Of a DNA stretch of 64,000 bases, positions 11,523 to 23,876 are shown piece after piece. The notes beneath the pieces were generated by a model. The model searched no databases. It had not been told where the DNA came from and worked only from the letters and a program-made list of their open reading frames with translations. Source of the DNA: Pseudisothecium myosuroides (Eukaryota > Streptophyta > Bryopsida > Hypnales > Lembophyllaceae); assembly GCA_951799445.1 (NCBI GenBank), contig OX637296.1, positions 17,918,001-17,982,000 of the forward strand, in the 5' to 3' direction. Positions within the stretch are counted from its first letter, which is position 1. The number at the start of each line of letters is the position of its first letter. The translations under genes were made by a program, and so were the position numbers.

Positions 11523-12878
11523 CTAAGGAACAGCATCCCATCGAAGCTCCAACATATCATCTGCAGAATCATGAGGACTCCACTCTGGAATCTGAGAGAT
11601 TATTTGCCACTGACTTGTAGACAAGTCGAAAAGCAATGTTCGCTTATGCAGATAATCATCATCATTATCATCATCATCATCTTCATACGCATTTACTACC
11701 AAAAAGTCTTGGCATCCAAAAATGTGCGTCTCCAACTCGACGTCTCTTTGATAGTCAGATATTCCATCAATTCCATAGCACTGGTGCTGCTTCAGTCGAA
11801 TCCAATGCGGCTGGCAACTTTGGGCTTGGTATTCGTTCAGGAGGTATTCATCATTATCATTCGTATGCAGGACAAACAGGCGGTCTTTCACGAGAACGCT
11901 GCTGACCCCTAAACTACGCGGATAGCTATCATCATCAAGCTCAAGCAAGGTACTGCTTGCACAATCATAAGCACAAGGACCAACTTCCACTTTCTCCACA
12001 TTTTGATTACCAGGGCCATAACTCTTCCACGAGTACTGACAGCCAAAAATGAGATCTGAAAAGATGTTCGGCTTACTCCACTTTCCAGTGACGGAGCTGA
12101 AAATCCTTGCTACCGCATCGCCTCCGCGTTCTTTCTTGGGGCCCACGACTAGCACCTTGTAGCATTTGGAGTCCTGGTCCATCACCAATTGGACCATACG
12201 AGGCTGAATTCGGCTCAGGGAAGACAACGACGGAAGTTCTCTCCACTGTCTTGTCAACGGATTGAACACTACTATGTTCAATGGAAACTTCTCTTTGACT
12301 GGGGCAATGGAAACAAGGCACACTAACCCTCCATCGCCAGCAAGCATTTTCTCACAAGTCTCTGGGGCAAAAGTCTCATGCACAAGTTCGTGCCATCTAT
12401 TTTCCTTGCTATCATATAGCTTTACATCCACAGGCCCATTATCACTGTCATAATCACTCCAGGCTTCACTTACCAGAGCAAACATGTTGGGATTTCGTTC
12501 TGCACATAACTTGGTGAATCCAGGAGTCACTCCTGTCACATACCTGTCTTAGGTCTTCGAAAGAACTCGAAGGCGAATAATATCAGGCAATGGCAGGCAA
12601 GAAAAAATGAGTTGCAAGAGCTCCACTGGCAGCATGCTCCATACAGCAGGGCACAACGGAGAACACGCACACACATGTGCAACTCCAGTCAGGTAATTCT
12701 GAATGCCGATGGCGGCCAATTCGTTCTTGAACGTGTCAATGTCATGCTTAAGAAGCGCACTTTGTTCCATAAGGTGTCGAGATCTTTTCTCCAAAGAACG
12801 ACGGGTCTCACGAACTTGGGCCTTCTTTCCTTCTCGAAGTCTGGCAAATGCAGAGGCATCCTTCTCTGTGAAGTCCAT
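11523..12878 (-). pseudogene. F-box protein pseudogene (in-frame stop at a Trp codon)
   Basis: The reading frame runs from ATG at 12878 (MDFTEKDASAF) to TAG at 11523-11525. It is 1,356 nt, the same length as the intact twin at 39010-40365. It has an N-terminal coiled coil (Glu/Arg/Lys-rich), an F-box (AVWSMLPVELLQLIFSCLPLPDIIRLR, shown here as the region around 12600) and a C-terminal beta-rich F-box-associated region. In the F-box the twin reads SKTWDR; here the Trp codon is TAA (12549-12551), leaving 109 residues upstream. The C-terminal part carries an Asp-rich insertion from a GAT-type microsatellite (about 11650-11690), absent from the twin. An intact version would act in an SCF ubiquitin ligase. 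Confidence 0.85.
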
Positions 12879-13893
12879 TTGTTAAGGCTAGGATCCAGCA
12901 AGTGATTCTTTGTGTGCAGGCCTTCTGTCCATGCAGCCAAACATGAAACCAAAAATTAGGGAGACAAGAGATAGATCTTTGCAGATCCAATACTTAAGAC
13001 CATAGACAGAAGAAAAATGTGAATTGGAAGAAAGTGCGTACTACAGGAAACCACGTACCAAATTGAGAACTCGAAAGCCTTACTTCTCTTCTGTCCAAAC
13101 CTAAAATACTACAATCGAGTGGAGGGCCATGGCCAACTGCACCCAAACACCACTGCAACAGAAGGCCCCAATTCTAAACTCCGACACCAAAATTACATGA
13201 CATGTTGGGGTAATAGAAAGAGAGTCAATCTTTATTACCAAGGAATATATGGTTAATCTATATATACAAGGTGACATTCCTCGGGAATATCAAGCGACTG
13301 GAGTTGTCATGCCTCGGGGAATATCAAACAGCTCAAGCTATCAAGATATCCTTATCTTCTACTTTTACATGACAGAGTCAGTATCTACTCTGCTATACAC
13401 TATAGGTTTTGTCAACAAAAAAACTAGAAGTTCTCTAGAAGTTATCTGACATATGCATTTTTCCAAGATAACAAGCATAATGCAATGCACATGAAATACT
13501 AGTGACCACAATTCTTTGAACTCACATGAGCAAGCGATCAAACAAACCAATTGAAGTCCTGTGTAGTCAAGAGATGACAATTGCAACATGCCAAGCCGTC
13601 CCCGCCATTTCCGTCAGCTCCATCGCCGAAGCTCCATTCCCTTGTAGGTTTGCAATAGAAGGAGCACAATGCATTGATACGAATCAAGCTTGTGTACTCC
13701 ACATCCAAGCAATATCTAGCTGTTCAAGCAAATTGAAACGGAGCTTTCAAGGAGGTGCGCATGGGATCGGAAATTGGAAAGTTTCATCCAAATCAGAAAC
13801 AACAAAAATTGGAAAGTTTCAGCAAGGAAAGAAAGTAGAAGAAAATGAAAGAGCGGAAATCTTGAACTGAAGCGTCTTACTGATCGGCAAGCT

Positions 13894-13917
13894 CTAGAAG
13901 GGCTGGCACGGCGCCAT
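13894..13917 (-). promoter_or_regulatory. Possible upstream ORF of the F-box pseudogene locus
   Basis: A seven-codon ORF reads MAPCQPF then TAG. The twin locus keeps an equal-length ORF (MAPCRLF) at 41326-41349. A donor-like GTAAGA follows within about 20 bp on the minus strand, so this may be a 5' UTR exon. Transcription is not shown. Confidence 0.3.
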
Positions 13918-14045
13918 TGGAAGGCAGGTGAGAGAGACGGATCGACGAGCAAGTTTCGGTGGCAGACTACCAGGACTGTCGGTGGGATTAGGCGAGACTT
14001 GAACCACCGAAATTAGGGTTTAGCCAATTGCGAGAAGCCCTCAAG

Positions 14046-15007
14046 GTAGGAGGTTCAGAAATCGCTCATTTAACCCCTAAATGTCCAAGGCACTCAAATG
14101 TGGTGTCGAAGAAACTTTGAAGTTAAATAAAGCCTTACCCAATTGCTATTTTTAGTAGTTTGTATTTTTGAAAGATTCGTTTTGAAGTCTAGTTTTAGCA
14201 TCAAAAATCTGATTTTGAAAATGAATGAATATGATTTTTCTATTCAAGGTTTTGTGCAAAGGTACCCATTGCAATCTTGACTTTTTGTAGTGTTGAGGGC
14301 TCTTGGAAATGAGCCTCAAATGCACTAGATCTTGGAGAAAAAATCACATTAGAAACTCATTTAAAAAAATTGTAGAGTAGATTTTGAGAAGTCATAAATT
14401 GATTGGGGTTATATTTGTTAGGCCCTTCAACCTCATATATTTTTGGTCTTGAACTTTTTAGATTTGAGGTGCAAAAAGAGAGTTCAAAGATTTTCATAGT
14501 TTTAACACCCTAATGATCAAACATTATAATCTTTCAATCTTTAAATGATGTTGTTGTGTTTTCTTATCCTATGTGATCTCTAACATGTCTAGTTTGAATT
14601 TGTACAGTTACAATTAAAAAAAATTGATTCAACTTATCAAAATGTTGGCTTTTTGTTCAATTTAGAGCAATTTTCAAGAGGCTCAAAATAGGCCTTGGGC
14701 ATTTAGGGGTTAAGAGCTGAAACTGAATTTTGGGGAGGTGAAATTTCTTGAAATGTTTTTCAAAAGTTTCCCTTGAAAGACAAGTGGAATTGACATCTAT
14801 CCCAGGTTGTTTTTATATTTTTTGGAGCTTTGTGGAATTAGTTATGAAATTTTGAAGTTGAAATGGCATAAGACTCTAAAATCGCCCACCTCTCAAATGT
14901 ACAGTTTTTGTACATTGTTGAAGGCTATGAAAAAGCAACATATACAAATAGCGTACATTTGAGGAAGTGAGCGATTTAAGAGCATGAGCGCTTTTAGAAC
15001 CTCCTAC
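14046..15007. mobile_element. Inverted-repeat element (GTAGGAGGTTC ends) with a nested TTAA MITE
   Basis: The left end GTAGGAGGTTCAGAAATCGC pairs with the complement of the right end, GTAGGAGGTTCTAAAAGCGC. Near the right end a second inverted pair (CAAATGTAC at about 14896 against GTACATTTG at about 14953) forms a hairpin. The TTAA element at 14074-14709 lies just inside the left end. No target duplication was recognised, so the superfamily is open. Confidence 0.5.
14074..14709. mobile_element. 636-bp TTAA-type (piggyBac-like) MITE
   Basis: TTAA lies at 14070-14073 and 14710-14713. The left end is CCCCTAAATGTCCAAGGC and the complement of the right end is CCCCTAAATGCCCAAGGCC, giving a nearly perfect inverted repeat of about 18 bp. 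TTAA target sites and CCC-starting termini are hallmarks of piggyBac transposition. There is no ORF. Confidence 0.8.
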
Positions 15008-15044
15008 TCTAATCCTATTTTTTCTCACACATTGCGTGCATATT

Positions 15045-15560
15045 TGTTTTTTAGGCTATAAATCTTGTATTATGACTTCAAAAGACTCAAGATTCATAAG
15101 TAAGGTACTTCTAACTATTATGCACCTTAACAATTATTTTTCCTATACAAAAAAATATTTTATTATCTAAAAATAGTCGTCAATTTAAATTTTCTTGGTA
15201 CTGTGTTTAGCTCCCGCAATTTTGGCCATAACTCTTGAGCTATGATTTCAAAAGACTCAACATTCATAAGTAAGGTATTCATGACTATTATGCACCTTGG
15301 CAGTTTTTTTCTATTAAAAGAATTTGTTTTATTATTTAAAAATATCCTTCAGTTTGAATTTTTTAAGTATTATATCTAGTCCCTCTAATTTTGGCCATAA
15401 TTCTTGCGTTATAGTTTCAAAAGATTTAAGATTCATAAATAAGGTGCCCATGACTACTATGCACCTTGGCAATTTTTTTCTATTAAAAAAATGTTTTATT
15501 ATCTAAAAATAGCCCTCAATTTGGATTTTCTTAGTACTATGTGTGGCCCCCCAATTAAAT
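15045..15560. repeat. Three tandem copies of a ~170-bp unit
   Basis: Units begin near 15050, 15220 and 15390. Each has the order TTTTGGCCATAA.TCTTG, TTTCAAAAGA, CATAAGTAAGGT, TGACTATTATGCACCTT and a T-rich tail. Diverged single units occur at about 41508-41700, and in the opposite orientation inside the elements at 22854-23576 and 35287-36021. The unit therefore belongs to that element family and was amplified locally. Confidence 0.7.
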
Positions 15561-15689
15561 TTGGAATTGAAATGTAGAAGGAAAGGTCTTCTAAAAGATT
15601 AGCAGTTGTTGCTTGAAGGAATTTTAAATTAGTTTATTCTACATTGTATAGAAGTCCACAAAGAGAGCTTCTTTCTACTTGCATTTTAA

Positions 15690-16607
15690 CCCCTAGAGGA
15701 CCATTGTCCGTTCGGGGGACAAATGGACTTGGGGCAGGTACCTACGGGCTGAAATTTTCTCCTAATTTTTTGAAACTTTTTGTGAACATGAAGAATTGAG
15801 AGAGGTACGTGGTAGAAAAAAAAATTGAAATCGGACCTTTGAGCGAGAAAGTATGCCATTTCTTGGAATGCGTGGGGACGAGGGGCAGCAAAAAAAAATT
15901 TGCAAAATTTTAAATTTTAAATTTTTTTTTTTTTCTCATAGATTATATTTTTTTCTATCTGGAAAGCTTTGATTCATCTCATTTGGATTTGTTATGAGGA
16001 AGTTATGGACATTCTTGTTTTTCAGGCAATTAGAGCATCTTCTTGAAAAAAATAACTTGTAGGATGCATTTCGGAATGCAATTTTTGTAATTTTTCAATT
16101 TTTTTTTTTTTGGAATGGTTTAGTTTACTTGCTAGAACAATCTCACCATTGGAATTAGTGCATTTTAATGCCATCTAAAATATATGAATATTTTAGATTT
16201 TCCTTCTATCTTGTACCTACTTCTACTTAACAATTTTTCTTAGAATGATAATTAAGTTTTTTTGAATTTTTTTTTTTTTCTAGACTCTCAATTCAATTAT
16301 CCACTATAAAGATTTAAAGCTCAAAACGCAGTAGTGCAAAAATTTTAAGTTAAAAATGTTTAAAGTCAAAAAATCTGGTCCCGCAATGTGCTGAAAAGCT
16401 TGTTTTTTCCACTTTAAACGCAGATATCTTGCAATCTGTGCGGTCAAAGATTCTGAAATTTTTTACACACATTCTCATACCAATTAGGTGTAAGATCCTA
16501 CGGTTAGATGTGAAAAAAAAACAATTAAACTTTTTTTTTACTCTTTGCTATAGAAATGGCAGTTTTGAGTGTTTTTTGGCAGAAAATAGGCCTCGGAACT
16601 TTAGGGG
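15690..16607. mobile_element. 918-bp TTAA-type MITE, copy 1
   Basis: It is flanked by TTAA at 15686-15689 and 16608-16611. The left end is CCCCTAGAGGACC and the complement of the right end is CCCCTAAAGTTCC. It is equal in length to the copy at 20850-21767 and highly similar along its length. It lies inside a degenerate repeat whose related copy near 41815-41870 lacks the insertion and keeps a single TTAA, which supports precise TTAA insertion. There is no ORF of note. Confidence 0.85.
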
Positions 16608-16611
16608 TTAA

Positions 16612-18740
16612 AACATGAAAAATATAATTTTGGTGGTTCTTTTGGTGAATGACCATCTCCATAGAATTGATACAATTGGAATTTTTAATTTTTTTTAATT
16701 TTTAATTTTTTACAAATTGAAACGTCAAAGTATCTAATTTCTTGGATTTTTGCATTTTTAATTTCCCTGCATAGAAAAATTTTCTATGCTTTATCTTCTA
16801 AGGAACAATCTCCATAAACATGTGTACATTTTCCATATTTAAAAAATAAATAAAATTGAATTTCTAATTTTATTTATATTCAAGAAAAAAATTCATAAAT
16901 ACTGTGAAAACATAACAAACTCAATAAGTTGTTTTGTGCAATCATCTAGTTTTGGAATTTTCGGGTTTTGTTGGGTTATTTAATTCTTTCATGCTTAAAT
17001 ATTTTTGGGGGATATTTTTCACATTTTTTATTATATATTTGAATGATTATAGTATTTACATAGATTTCATCAAATAGGTCATAAAGAAAGGCTATCTTTT
17101 TTAATATACAAAGAACCTTGGGATGAATGAGAAGGTATTTGATAACACATTGGCCTCATGTACTCTCTTCATCATTCTAAATATAGATGTTGGAGCAGTT
17201 AGGATTTAAATGGCACATTAAACAATTCCATAGAGCTATTTGGGGTGATGACCAAATAGTCTGCTAAAGGATGATTGCAAAAAACCGCACTTGTCTTTTT
17301 TGTCCCCTTTGACCTCGTACTATGGGATTTTGTTCATGACTTTTGTGTCATATGTCAATTTTGCATGAAATTTGGAATACAAATACAAATGGTAGATGTA
17401 GACATTTCATAGTTTATTTCAATTTTTAAAGATTATTTTTAAATTTTTAAACAACGCCCAATGGAATGTCTACCTTTGTCATTTGGAGGGAGGAAGTAGT
17501 ACTATTTTTGATCCCAAAATGCAAATTTGAAGGTCAAAATTGGGAGTCAAAAATTTCTACTAAAGTTATATAAGACTACAAACAAAATATTAAAGTGTCA
17601 ACCCACTAGAAGAAATTTGCGTTGAACTCAACAAAAACTACCCCATGTGTTTGTTGTGTCTAGTGACCTTCTAGTGACCTTCCACATGTGCTCAAAGTAA
17701 CTACTTTTGCACAAGTGCAAAGAACACAATTTTTTTTCTCCAAGGATGCAAATGGTTGAGAAGGTTAGAAAGAGCACCTTTAAGTTAGAAAAAATTTAAT
17801 TTTTTAGTTTATTTTTTTGAATTTTTGTACTATTTTCTAAAAAATCAAACATTCAAGTATCTATTTTCTTGGCATTTTTCATCTCTCTTTTTTATTAAAA
17901 AAACTTTTCTAGGTCTAAATTTTTAAACACATACTATTTAGAATAATTTACAAGTAATCTATATTTTTTTTCTATTTTATAAATTTTATTCCAAAAGTCA
18001 CAATACTAATTGAAATAGGCCATTTTGATACATATAATGGCATATATTTCTTGCGACAACCCTCAATTTCCTCGTTATGTAAATAAATAGACTTGTCTTG
18101 CAACAAAAACAAGTAGTTGCATTATAAGTTCCTTGCGACAACCCTCAATTTCTTTGTTAAGCAACTAAATAGGCTTACTTTCGACCTCAACCACAAGGTC
18201 CGAGGTTCAAAACCCCTTGGTGGCACCTACAAGCATGGTGGACTGCCTAGGTGGCGCTGCCCAAAAAATCCGGGCAACAAATAATAATTTTTTAGTTTTT
18301 TAATTTAAGTTTGTCCAAAATGACAAAAAAATACATGGATACATTGGTGTACAAAACTGTCAAATCTCCATGATTACACTACATGGTTCAATGATGTGGA
18401 AGAGGCACAACTTCCATTCATATCAATCTAACACGTCAAATGCACGGAAGTTGTAGTTATCTTTAACGCAAGGAATCCGTGCGGAAGTAGTAAGAACCTA
18501 TGAATGAACAACTTCCTTATGATATCTATTGAAAAATCATTATCTCTCAAGTTTAAAATGATGTCATAAATAGTAACCATATATAATACACCATATACGT
18601 CATACATGTGTTTTAAGTAAAATTTTGCTGAAAATCTCCTTAAAGGTAATTACTTAAAATATGTGTCTCGGACTATACTGAAAAACTCACTTAAAATATC
18701 CTTTTCTCTTGTAGTGTACGTTTCTGTGGAGGTAGCATAC
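16612..18740. other. Non-coding repeat-rich stretch; SINE-like fragment near 18185-18290
   Basis: The first part (to about 16800) continues the repeat that hosts the MITE. Near 18200-18216 the sequence GGTCCGAGGTTCAAAACC resembles an RNA polymerase III B box, in a context suggesting a tRNA-derived SINE fragment. A related sequence at about 34200 carries an A-box-like TGGTTAAGAGT. At 18700-18716 CTTTTCTCTTGTAGTG resembles the right terminus of a CACTA element, but no left partner was found. No gene is visible. Confidence 0.4.
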
Positions 18741-18753
18741 AAATGTCCAATAA

Positions 18754-19318
18754 GGGCCGCTTTACACCTAGAGGCCAGGCCAATTCTCTTCTAGGCCAAT
18801 TGCACAAAATTTCAGCCTGTTTTGGGCTAAAGGCCGACCTCAACTACTCATTAGAATAAGATTATGATGGGGGCCAATTCTCCCATATGTAAAGGCCTTG
18901 AGGCCAAGAAGCAGGGCCGATTCAACAAAAACATGAAAATTTCAGCCCAATTCTCTAATTTTGCAGGGCGGCTTTACAACTAGAGGCCGGGCCAATTCCC
19001 CTTGAGGCCAATTGCACAAATCCAATGAATCCGATTTGTTGAAAAAAATAATATTTTATTAAATAAGTTTGTTTAATTGAAATTTGAAATTGGCCCTAAG
19101 GCTAAGAATTGGCCTCCCATTCTTGGTGCATCCAATTCACTAAGCTCGGGCCATGTTAGATCATATCTTTTTGGATTAAAAAACTCATTCCACTAAATTG
19201 GCCCGGCCTTTAGGTGTAAAGGGGTTGGGGCTAATTTTAGCCTTTTGTCCAATCACAAGTGAGGATTCTTGGCCTCTGACACAGCAAATTGGCCTGGCCT
19301 CTAAGTGTAAAGCAGCCC
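18754..19318. mobile_element. PIF/Harbinger-like MITE, TSD TAA, doubled termini
   Basis: The 565-bp element is flanked by TAA at 18751-18753 and 19319-19321. The ends are GGGCCGCTTTACACCTAGAG and, complemented, GGGCTGCTTTACACTTAGAG, with similarity extending through GGCCAGGCCAATT. A second inner pair of the same termini occurs at about 18966 (GGGCGGCTTTACAACTAGAG) and 19198-19226. A 3-bp TAA duplication with a GGG-starting terminus fits PIF/Harbinger (Tourist-type). There is no ORF. Confidence 0.75.
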
Positions 19319-19321
19319 TAA

Positions 19322-20060
19322 GATGTCAAGGGGGACATCATGAGGATAGAGTGGGTTGTCCACCTCTATGTCTTCTGGAGTACTAGTGTCTTTCAGACAT
19401 TCATTGAGGGACAAAGGTAGTGGTACTTGATGCTGAATGTAACATGCGTTTGACATTATTGTCATATGTAGGCTTGCTTACGTGAAATGTATGCATCATT
19501 TTCTCAATTGCCAAAAAAATTGCCGTATCCAAAATGTTCTCACTAGTAGTGCAAATATAGTTCATTGCATAATTTCTCCTTAGAGAAATTGAAGCCATCC
19601 TAGACATGATTTAGCTACAAAATGACAGAGAATTTGCTAGTCTGCAGCCACTAGCATAGGAGGTAGACCATGTTCGACGTCCTCGAGACCATGTTGACAA
19701 CTTTAGAGACATACTAGGCAACAAAGTTGTATGGGAGGACAAAGGTTAACGCTTACCAGTTTTGTATGTTCTAATGGGGTTGCATGCAAACGTTTAGGAG
19801 GATGTCAACATGACAGAATGTGTGGTCCACTTGTATGTCTGCCAAGGCATACCAATGTACTTTCAACATTCATTGAAGGTGTGTATGTGTGTCACAAAGG
19901 CAATCGTGCCCACTGTTGAGCAAGACGTGTTTGATACGCCAATGTTGTGTTGAGGATCACTTATACAAAATGCATGTATAATTTTTTGAATGGACCTGCA
20001 AATTGACCCGTCCTGTATATTGACAGTAGTATTCATAAATCTCAATCATTATATTGGTGA
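19322..20060. repeat. Diverged tandem duplication (period ~490 bp)
   Basis: 19330-19620 resembles 19815-20045, for example TTTCAGACATTCATTGAGGG against TTTCAACATTCATTGAAGG. The weak minus-strand ORFs in both copies share the pattern MN.....T..NI.D..I, so a small degraded coding fragment is possible. I do not recognise it. Confidence 0.4.
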
Positions 20061-20845
20061 AATGTACTATCCCTCAATCATTATATTGGTGAAAAATATC
20101 CAAAAAATATGATAGAACTATAATCTTTTTATGTAGCCTTAAGTATAAGTGTTATGGCAAACCAAATATAATTCCTAAATTTGTTTACTTTAGCCCAATT
20201 TGGCCCACAACACGTGACACATAATCGTATAAGTGTTTCTTGCAATAGCCCTTCACATTATTGTAGTTAATGGATGATTTTCAAGAATAGTGTAGAAATG
20301 CACAATGCACTTATTGGTCTATAAATTGGTTCATTTTTGACAAAGTATCTCACTGATAGGTCTCGTCTTTTCAAAGTTAATACCTAAGTAGTATTTTTTT
20401 TTCATTTAATTTAGCCAATGAAAAAAGTGGTCTTCCCTAGGGATTGTCTGGACGCAAAGCAAACATGCTCGCAGACATATGGAGTTATAGGAAGTTGTCA
20501 CAGTTATGAAGGCAAGCTGTTTTGTACTGGTTAATCTCCTACGCATAATATGTACAAGCTTACAATCTGTTGCTTTTGGATGTTTTTGTGACCACCTGTG
20601 TGTTAGTCTATAGTCTACAGTAGGTGCATATACGCATTTGTTTCCACAAATTTGTATTATATTCATACATGCTTAAAAAATTATAAAACTAATTTTGTTA
20701 GTTTCTAAAACCATTTCCTAATAAGCACACATCATTTTATTCTATAGCTACCCTCAAGATGTGCAAATATTGAACAAGTGTTACTTTTAGGTACGTCTAC
20801 TTTAGTCACACCTTCGAGGACAAAACTTTTATGACAAATGAAAAA
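20061..20845. other. AT-rich non-coding sequence
   Basis: No gene is visible. GTGTTTCTTGCAATAGCCC at about 20235-20253 resembles the right end of the GGGTGAWTGC element family described at 34369 and 35287, but no complete element could be delimited. Confidence 0.4.
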
Positions 20846-20849
20846 TTAA

Positions 20850-21767
20850 CCCCTAAAGGACCATTGTTCGTTCGGGGGACAAATGGGACTTGGGGCATGT
20901 ACCTACGGGGGGACAAATTCATACCATTTTTTTAAACTTTTTGTAAATGTGAAGAATTGAGAGAGGTACGTGGCAGAAAAAAAACTTTGAAATCAGACCT
21001 TCAAGTGAGAAGTTATGCCATTTCTTGGATTGTGTGGGGACGGGGGGCAACAAATTTTATTTTGCAAAATCTTGTTTTTTTTTATATAGTTTTTTTTATA
21101 GATTATATTTTTTTCTATCTGGAAAGTTTTGATACATTTCATTTGACTTTGTTATGAGGAAGTTATGAACATTCTTATTTTTTGGGCAGTTAGAGCATCT
21201 TCTTGAAAAAAATAACTTGTAGGATTCATTTCTGAATGCAATTTTTGCAATTTTTCAAAAAAAAAAAATTCTCATGGTTTAATTTACTTGCTAGAAAAAT
21301 CTCACTATTGGGATTAGTGTATTTTAATTCCATCTAAAATATATAAATATTTTAGATTTTCCTTCTATCTTGTACCTACTTCTACTTAACAATTTTTTGA
21401 AGAATGATAATTAAGTTTTTTTGAATTTCTTTTGTTTTCCTAGACTCTCAACTCAATTCTCCACTATAAAGATTTAGAGCTCAAAACTATGTAGTTCAAA
21501 AATTTTAAGTTAAAAATGTTCAAAGTCAAAAAATCCAGTCCCGCAATGTGCTAAAAAACTTGTTTTTTCCACTTTAAACGCAAATATCTTGCAATCTGTG
21601 CGGTCAAAAATTCTGAAATTTTTTCCACACTTTTTAATACTAGTTAGGTGTAAGATCATACGGTTAGATGTGGAAAAAAAAACAATTAAATTTTTTTTTA
21701 CTCTTTGCTATAGAAATGGCAGTTTTGAATGTTTTTTGGCAGAAAATAGGCCTCGGTCCTTTAGGGG
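20850..21767. mobile_element. 918-bp TTAA-type MITE, copy 2
   Basis: TTAA lies at 20846-20849 and 21768-21771. The 13-bp terminal inverted repeat CCCCTAAAGGACC is perfect (right end GGTCCTTTAGGGG). It is the sister of 15690-16607, with identical length. The better-preserved termini suggest a younger copy. It is presumably moved in trans by a piggyBac-type transposase. Confidence 0.88.
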
Positions 21768-21771
21768 TTAA

Positions 21772-22853
21772 AGAAAAAATAAGAGCTAGTACGGAGCAAT
21801 TTTGCATGAAGAAGGTGTGACACCCCTTTTTGGTGTGCATTACAAAAAATTTGAACCTTGCAAAGAGTCTTGAGTTTTTGTTTTTTGGCACCCTTGCGGT
21901 GCAACTACAATTTTTTTTTTTTTTTTTTTTAAATTAGATTTTTTTTTCTTGGAAAAAAAATACCGAAAAAATAGTCATCTGACATGGCGTTGACGTGGCA
22001 CCAATAGTGGCACATCAACGCCCAAATTTTAAAAATAAAAAATAATTTTTATTTTTATTTTTGTTTAATAACTACCTTGCAGGGTACAAGACTTGCAACC
22101 TTTTTGAGGCCTGAAATTTTTGTAATGTCGAGCATGGAGAGTGAAAACTAGAGAACTGGAAAATTGGAGAATGGGTTCACTTGCAAAACTGGATGGGATA
22201 ATTTTGCAGGGTTTAGAGACCTAATCAAATAGGCTTGAGTTCCTGATGCCACATCGTAACATTTTTGTTTGGACTTTTGTTTTTTTGTCTTGACTTCTAT
22301 CAGTTCTTTGCACATTATAATGGGCTCATTTAATTTTAGCTGTGTACAACATGATGTTATTTAAAAGTTGGAATTCATATGATTTTTATTTGTTGATTTT
22401 CTTATATCATAGTCACTACAAAATCTTTAAATAATATTTCTTTTCTATAAAAACTGATTGGGTTCACGGTGAGGTTAATATACACATTAGCTTTCTTGGA
22501 ATATAATTTTGATTTAAATGGTGCTCAAGTTCTACAAGTATACTATGCTAAGCACAAATTTGAACTGAATGGGCATCAAATAGAATTCATGGAAATTTCA
22601 AATAAATATTTTCAATATTTAAAAGAAGAAAATTATGCAAACTTTTGTTACATGTTTCTAAGAATATAATCAAATAAAGTAAAAGAAGAAAAGCAAAAGT
22701 AACTAAAAAAATATAGTAACCAAAATATTTAGTATAGTAATAATAATGAACTAAAAAAAGTAAAAGACTAGTTTCAAAATTGTATGTAATACTCTACAAC
22801 ATTTCTTCCACATCATTCTACATCATTTCATTACAAGTTCCAATTCAATGGAA
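21772..22853. other. Non-coding; poly-T tract and short hairpin
   Basis: A T-tract of about 20 lies near 21911-21932. A 15-bp stem (GGCGTTGACGTGGCAC against TGGCACATCAACGCC) lies at 21983-22021. The rest has only short AT-rich ORFs without a recognisable product. Confidence 0.5.
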
Positions 22854-23576
22854 GGTGATTGCACGAAACACCTGACAATTTTGTTGAGTTTTCAAAATAT
22901 TCATGTTTTTTTTTCTAGAGTACTTTAAAATTAGAATTTTATTTATTTATTTTTAAATATGGCAAATGTGTATACTCATATATGATGAAGGTAACCACAA
23001 AAGGAAAACCATAAAAAAAAATTTTAAGAAGGAGAACTAGAAAAGTGCCAAATCTCATGAAGATAGATACTTTGATGTTTTAATTAGGAAAACCAGGAAA
23101 AACCAGGAAAAAATTAAAGAAAAAAAGAAAAATTAGACATTTGTAGCAATCATATTCTATAGAAATGGTCATTCACCAAAAAAAACACCAAAATGTTTTT
23201 TACATGTTTCAAAATGCAAATAGAAAGAGGCTCACTTTGTAAACTTCTACACGACATATAATTAATTAATTTTAGAAATTTTCTGAATAGAACTAAAAGT
23301 CTATTATAAGAACATCTCCTCCAAATTTCAGCTCCAAATTTGTTTCTTTGAATACTACTTTCTTCAAAAAAAAATTTGGATAAGTATGACATCAAATTGG
23401 AGGGTATTTTTAAACAATAAAATATTTTTTTATTAAAATTCCAAAAATTTAGAGTCATGAGTACCTTGCCTATGAATTTTGAGTCATTTGGAGCCAGGAA
23501 ACAAAAGTTATGGCCAAAAAACAGATCAGCTAGAGAAATGTAACAGAAAGTAGTACAAGTGTTTTGTGCAATCACT
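22854..23576. mobile_element. Inverted-repeat element of the GGGTGAWTGC family (diverged copy)
   Basis: The left end GGTGATTGCACGAAACACCTG pairs with the complement of the right end, GTGATTGCACAAAACACTTG. The interior matches 35287-36021, including AGTCATGAGTACCTTGC and TCATTTGGAGCCAG. No target duplication is left. The 155-aa minus-strand ORF inside (23150-23617) is fortuitous AT-rich sequence. Confidence 0.6.
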
Positions 23577-23801
23577 TGGCTTTTGAAAGCAAAGAAATAC
23601 ACTAACTTTTGTTGCATAGGTTCTAAGAGTACAATTTAACAAAGAAAAAGAGGAGAGGTAAAAGAAAAACAAATGAAAAGCAAAATTTGATAAAGTAAAA
23701 AGTAAAAACAAAGAACAAATTAAAGTAAAAGGTCTATTTCAAAATTATATATGAAACTCTACACCAACTCTTTCAAATCATTCTACATCATCAAAAATTC
23801 C

Positions 23802-23876
<75 letters not shown>

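Larger units (their letters stand above)
11483..14027 (-). repeat. Segmental duplication, copy A (F-box pseudogene plus 5' region)
   Basis: The block matches 38967-41452 in the same orientation, about 27 kb away, from GGTGACTATACTATA at the left to GAAATTAGGGTT at the right. It covers the F-box reading frame and about 1.1 kb upstream of it, so the whole locus was copied, including the probable 5' UTR and promoter. Alignment breaks at both ends. No terminal repeats or clear target duplication were seen. Confidence 0.85.

Noticed and set aside
18185..18290. tRNA gene suggested by a B-box-like GGTTCAAAACC
   Set aside because: No cloverleaf or anticodon arm could be drawn; at most a SINE fragment.
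18376..18716. Possible small CACTA element ending CTCTTGTAGTG
   Set aside because: The candidate left end (CACTACATGG) does not match the right end and no 3-bp duplication is evident.
23150..23617. 155-codon minus-strand ORF
   Set aside because: Phe/Leu/Lys-rich AT-driven frame inside a repeat whose sister copies do not keep it open.
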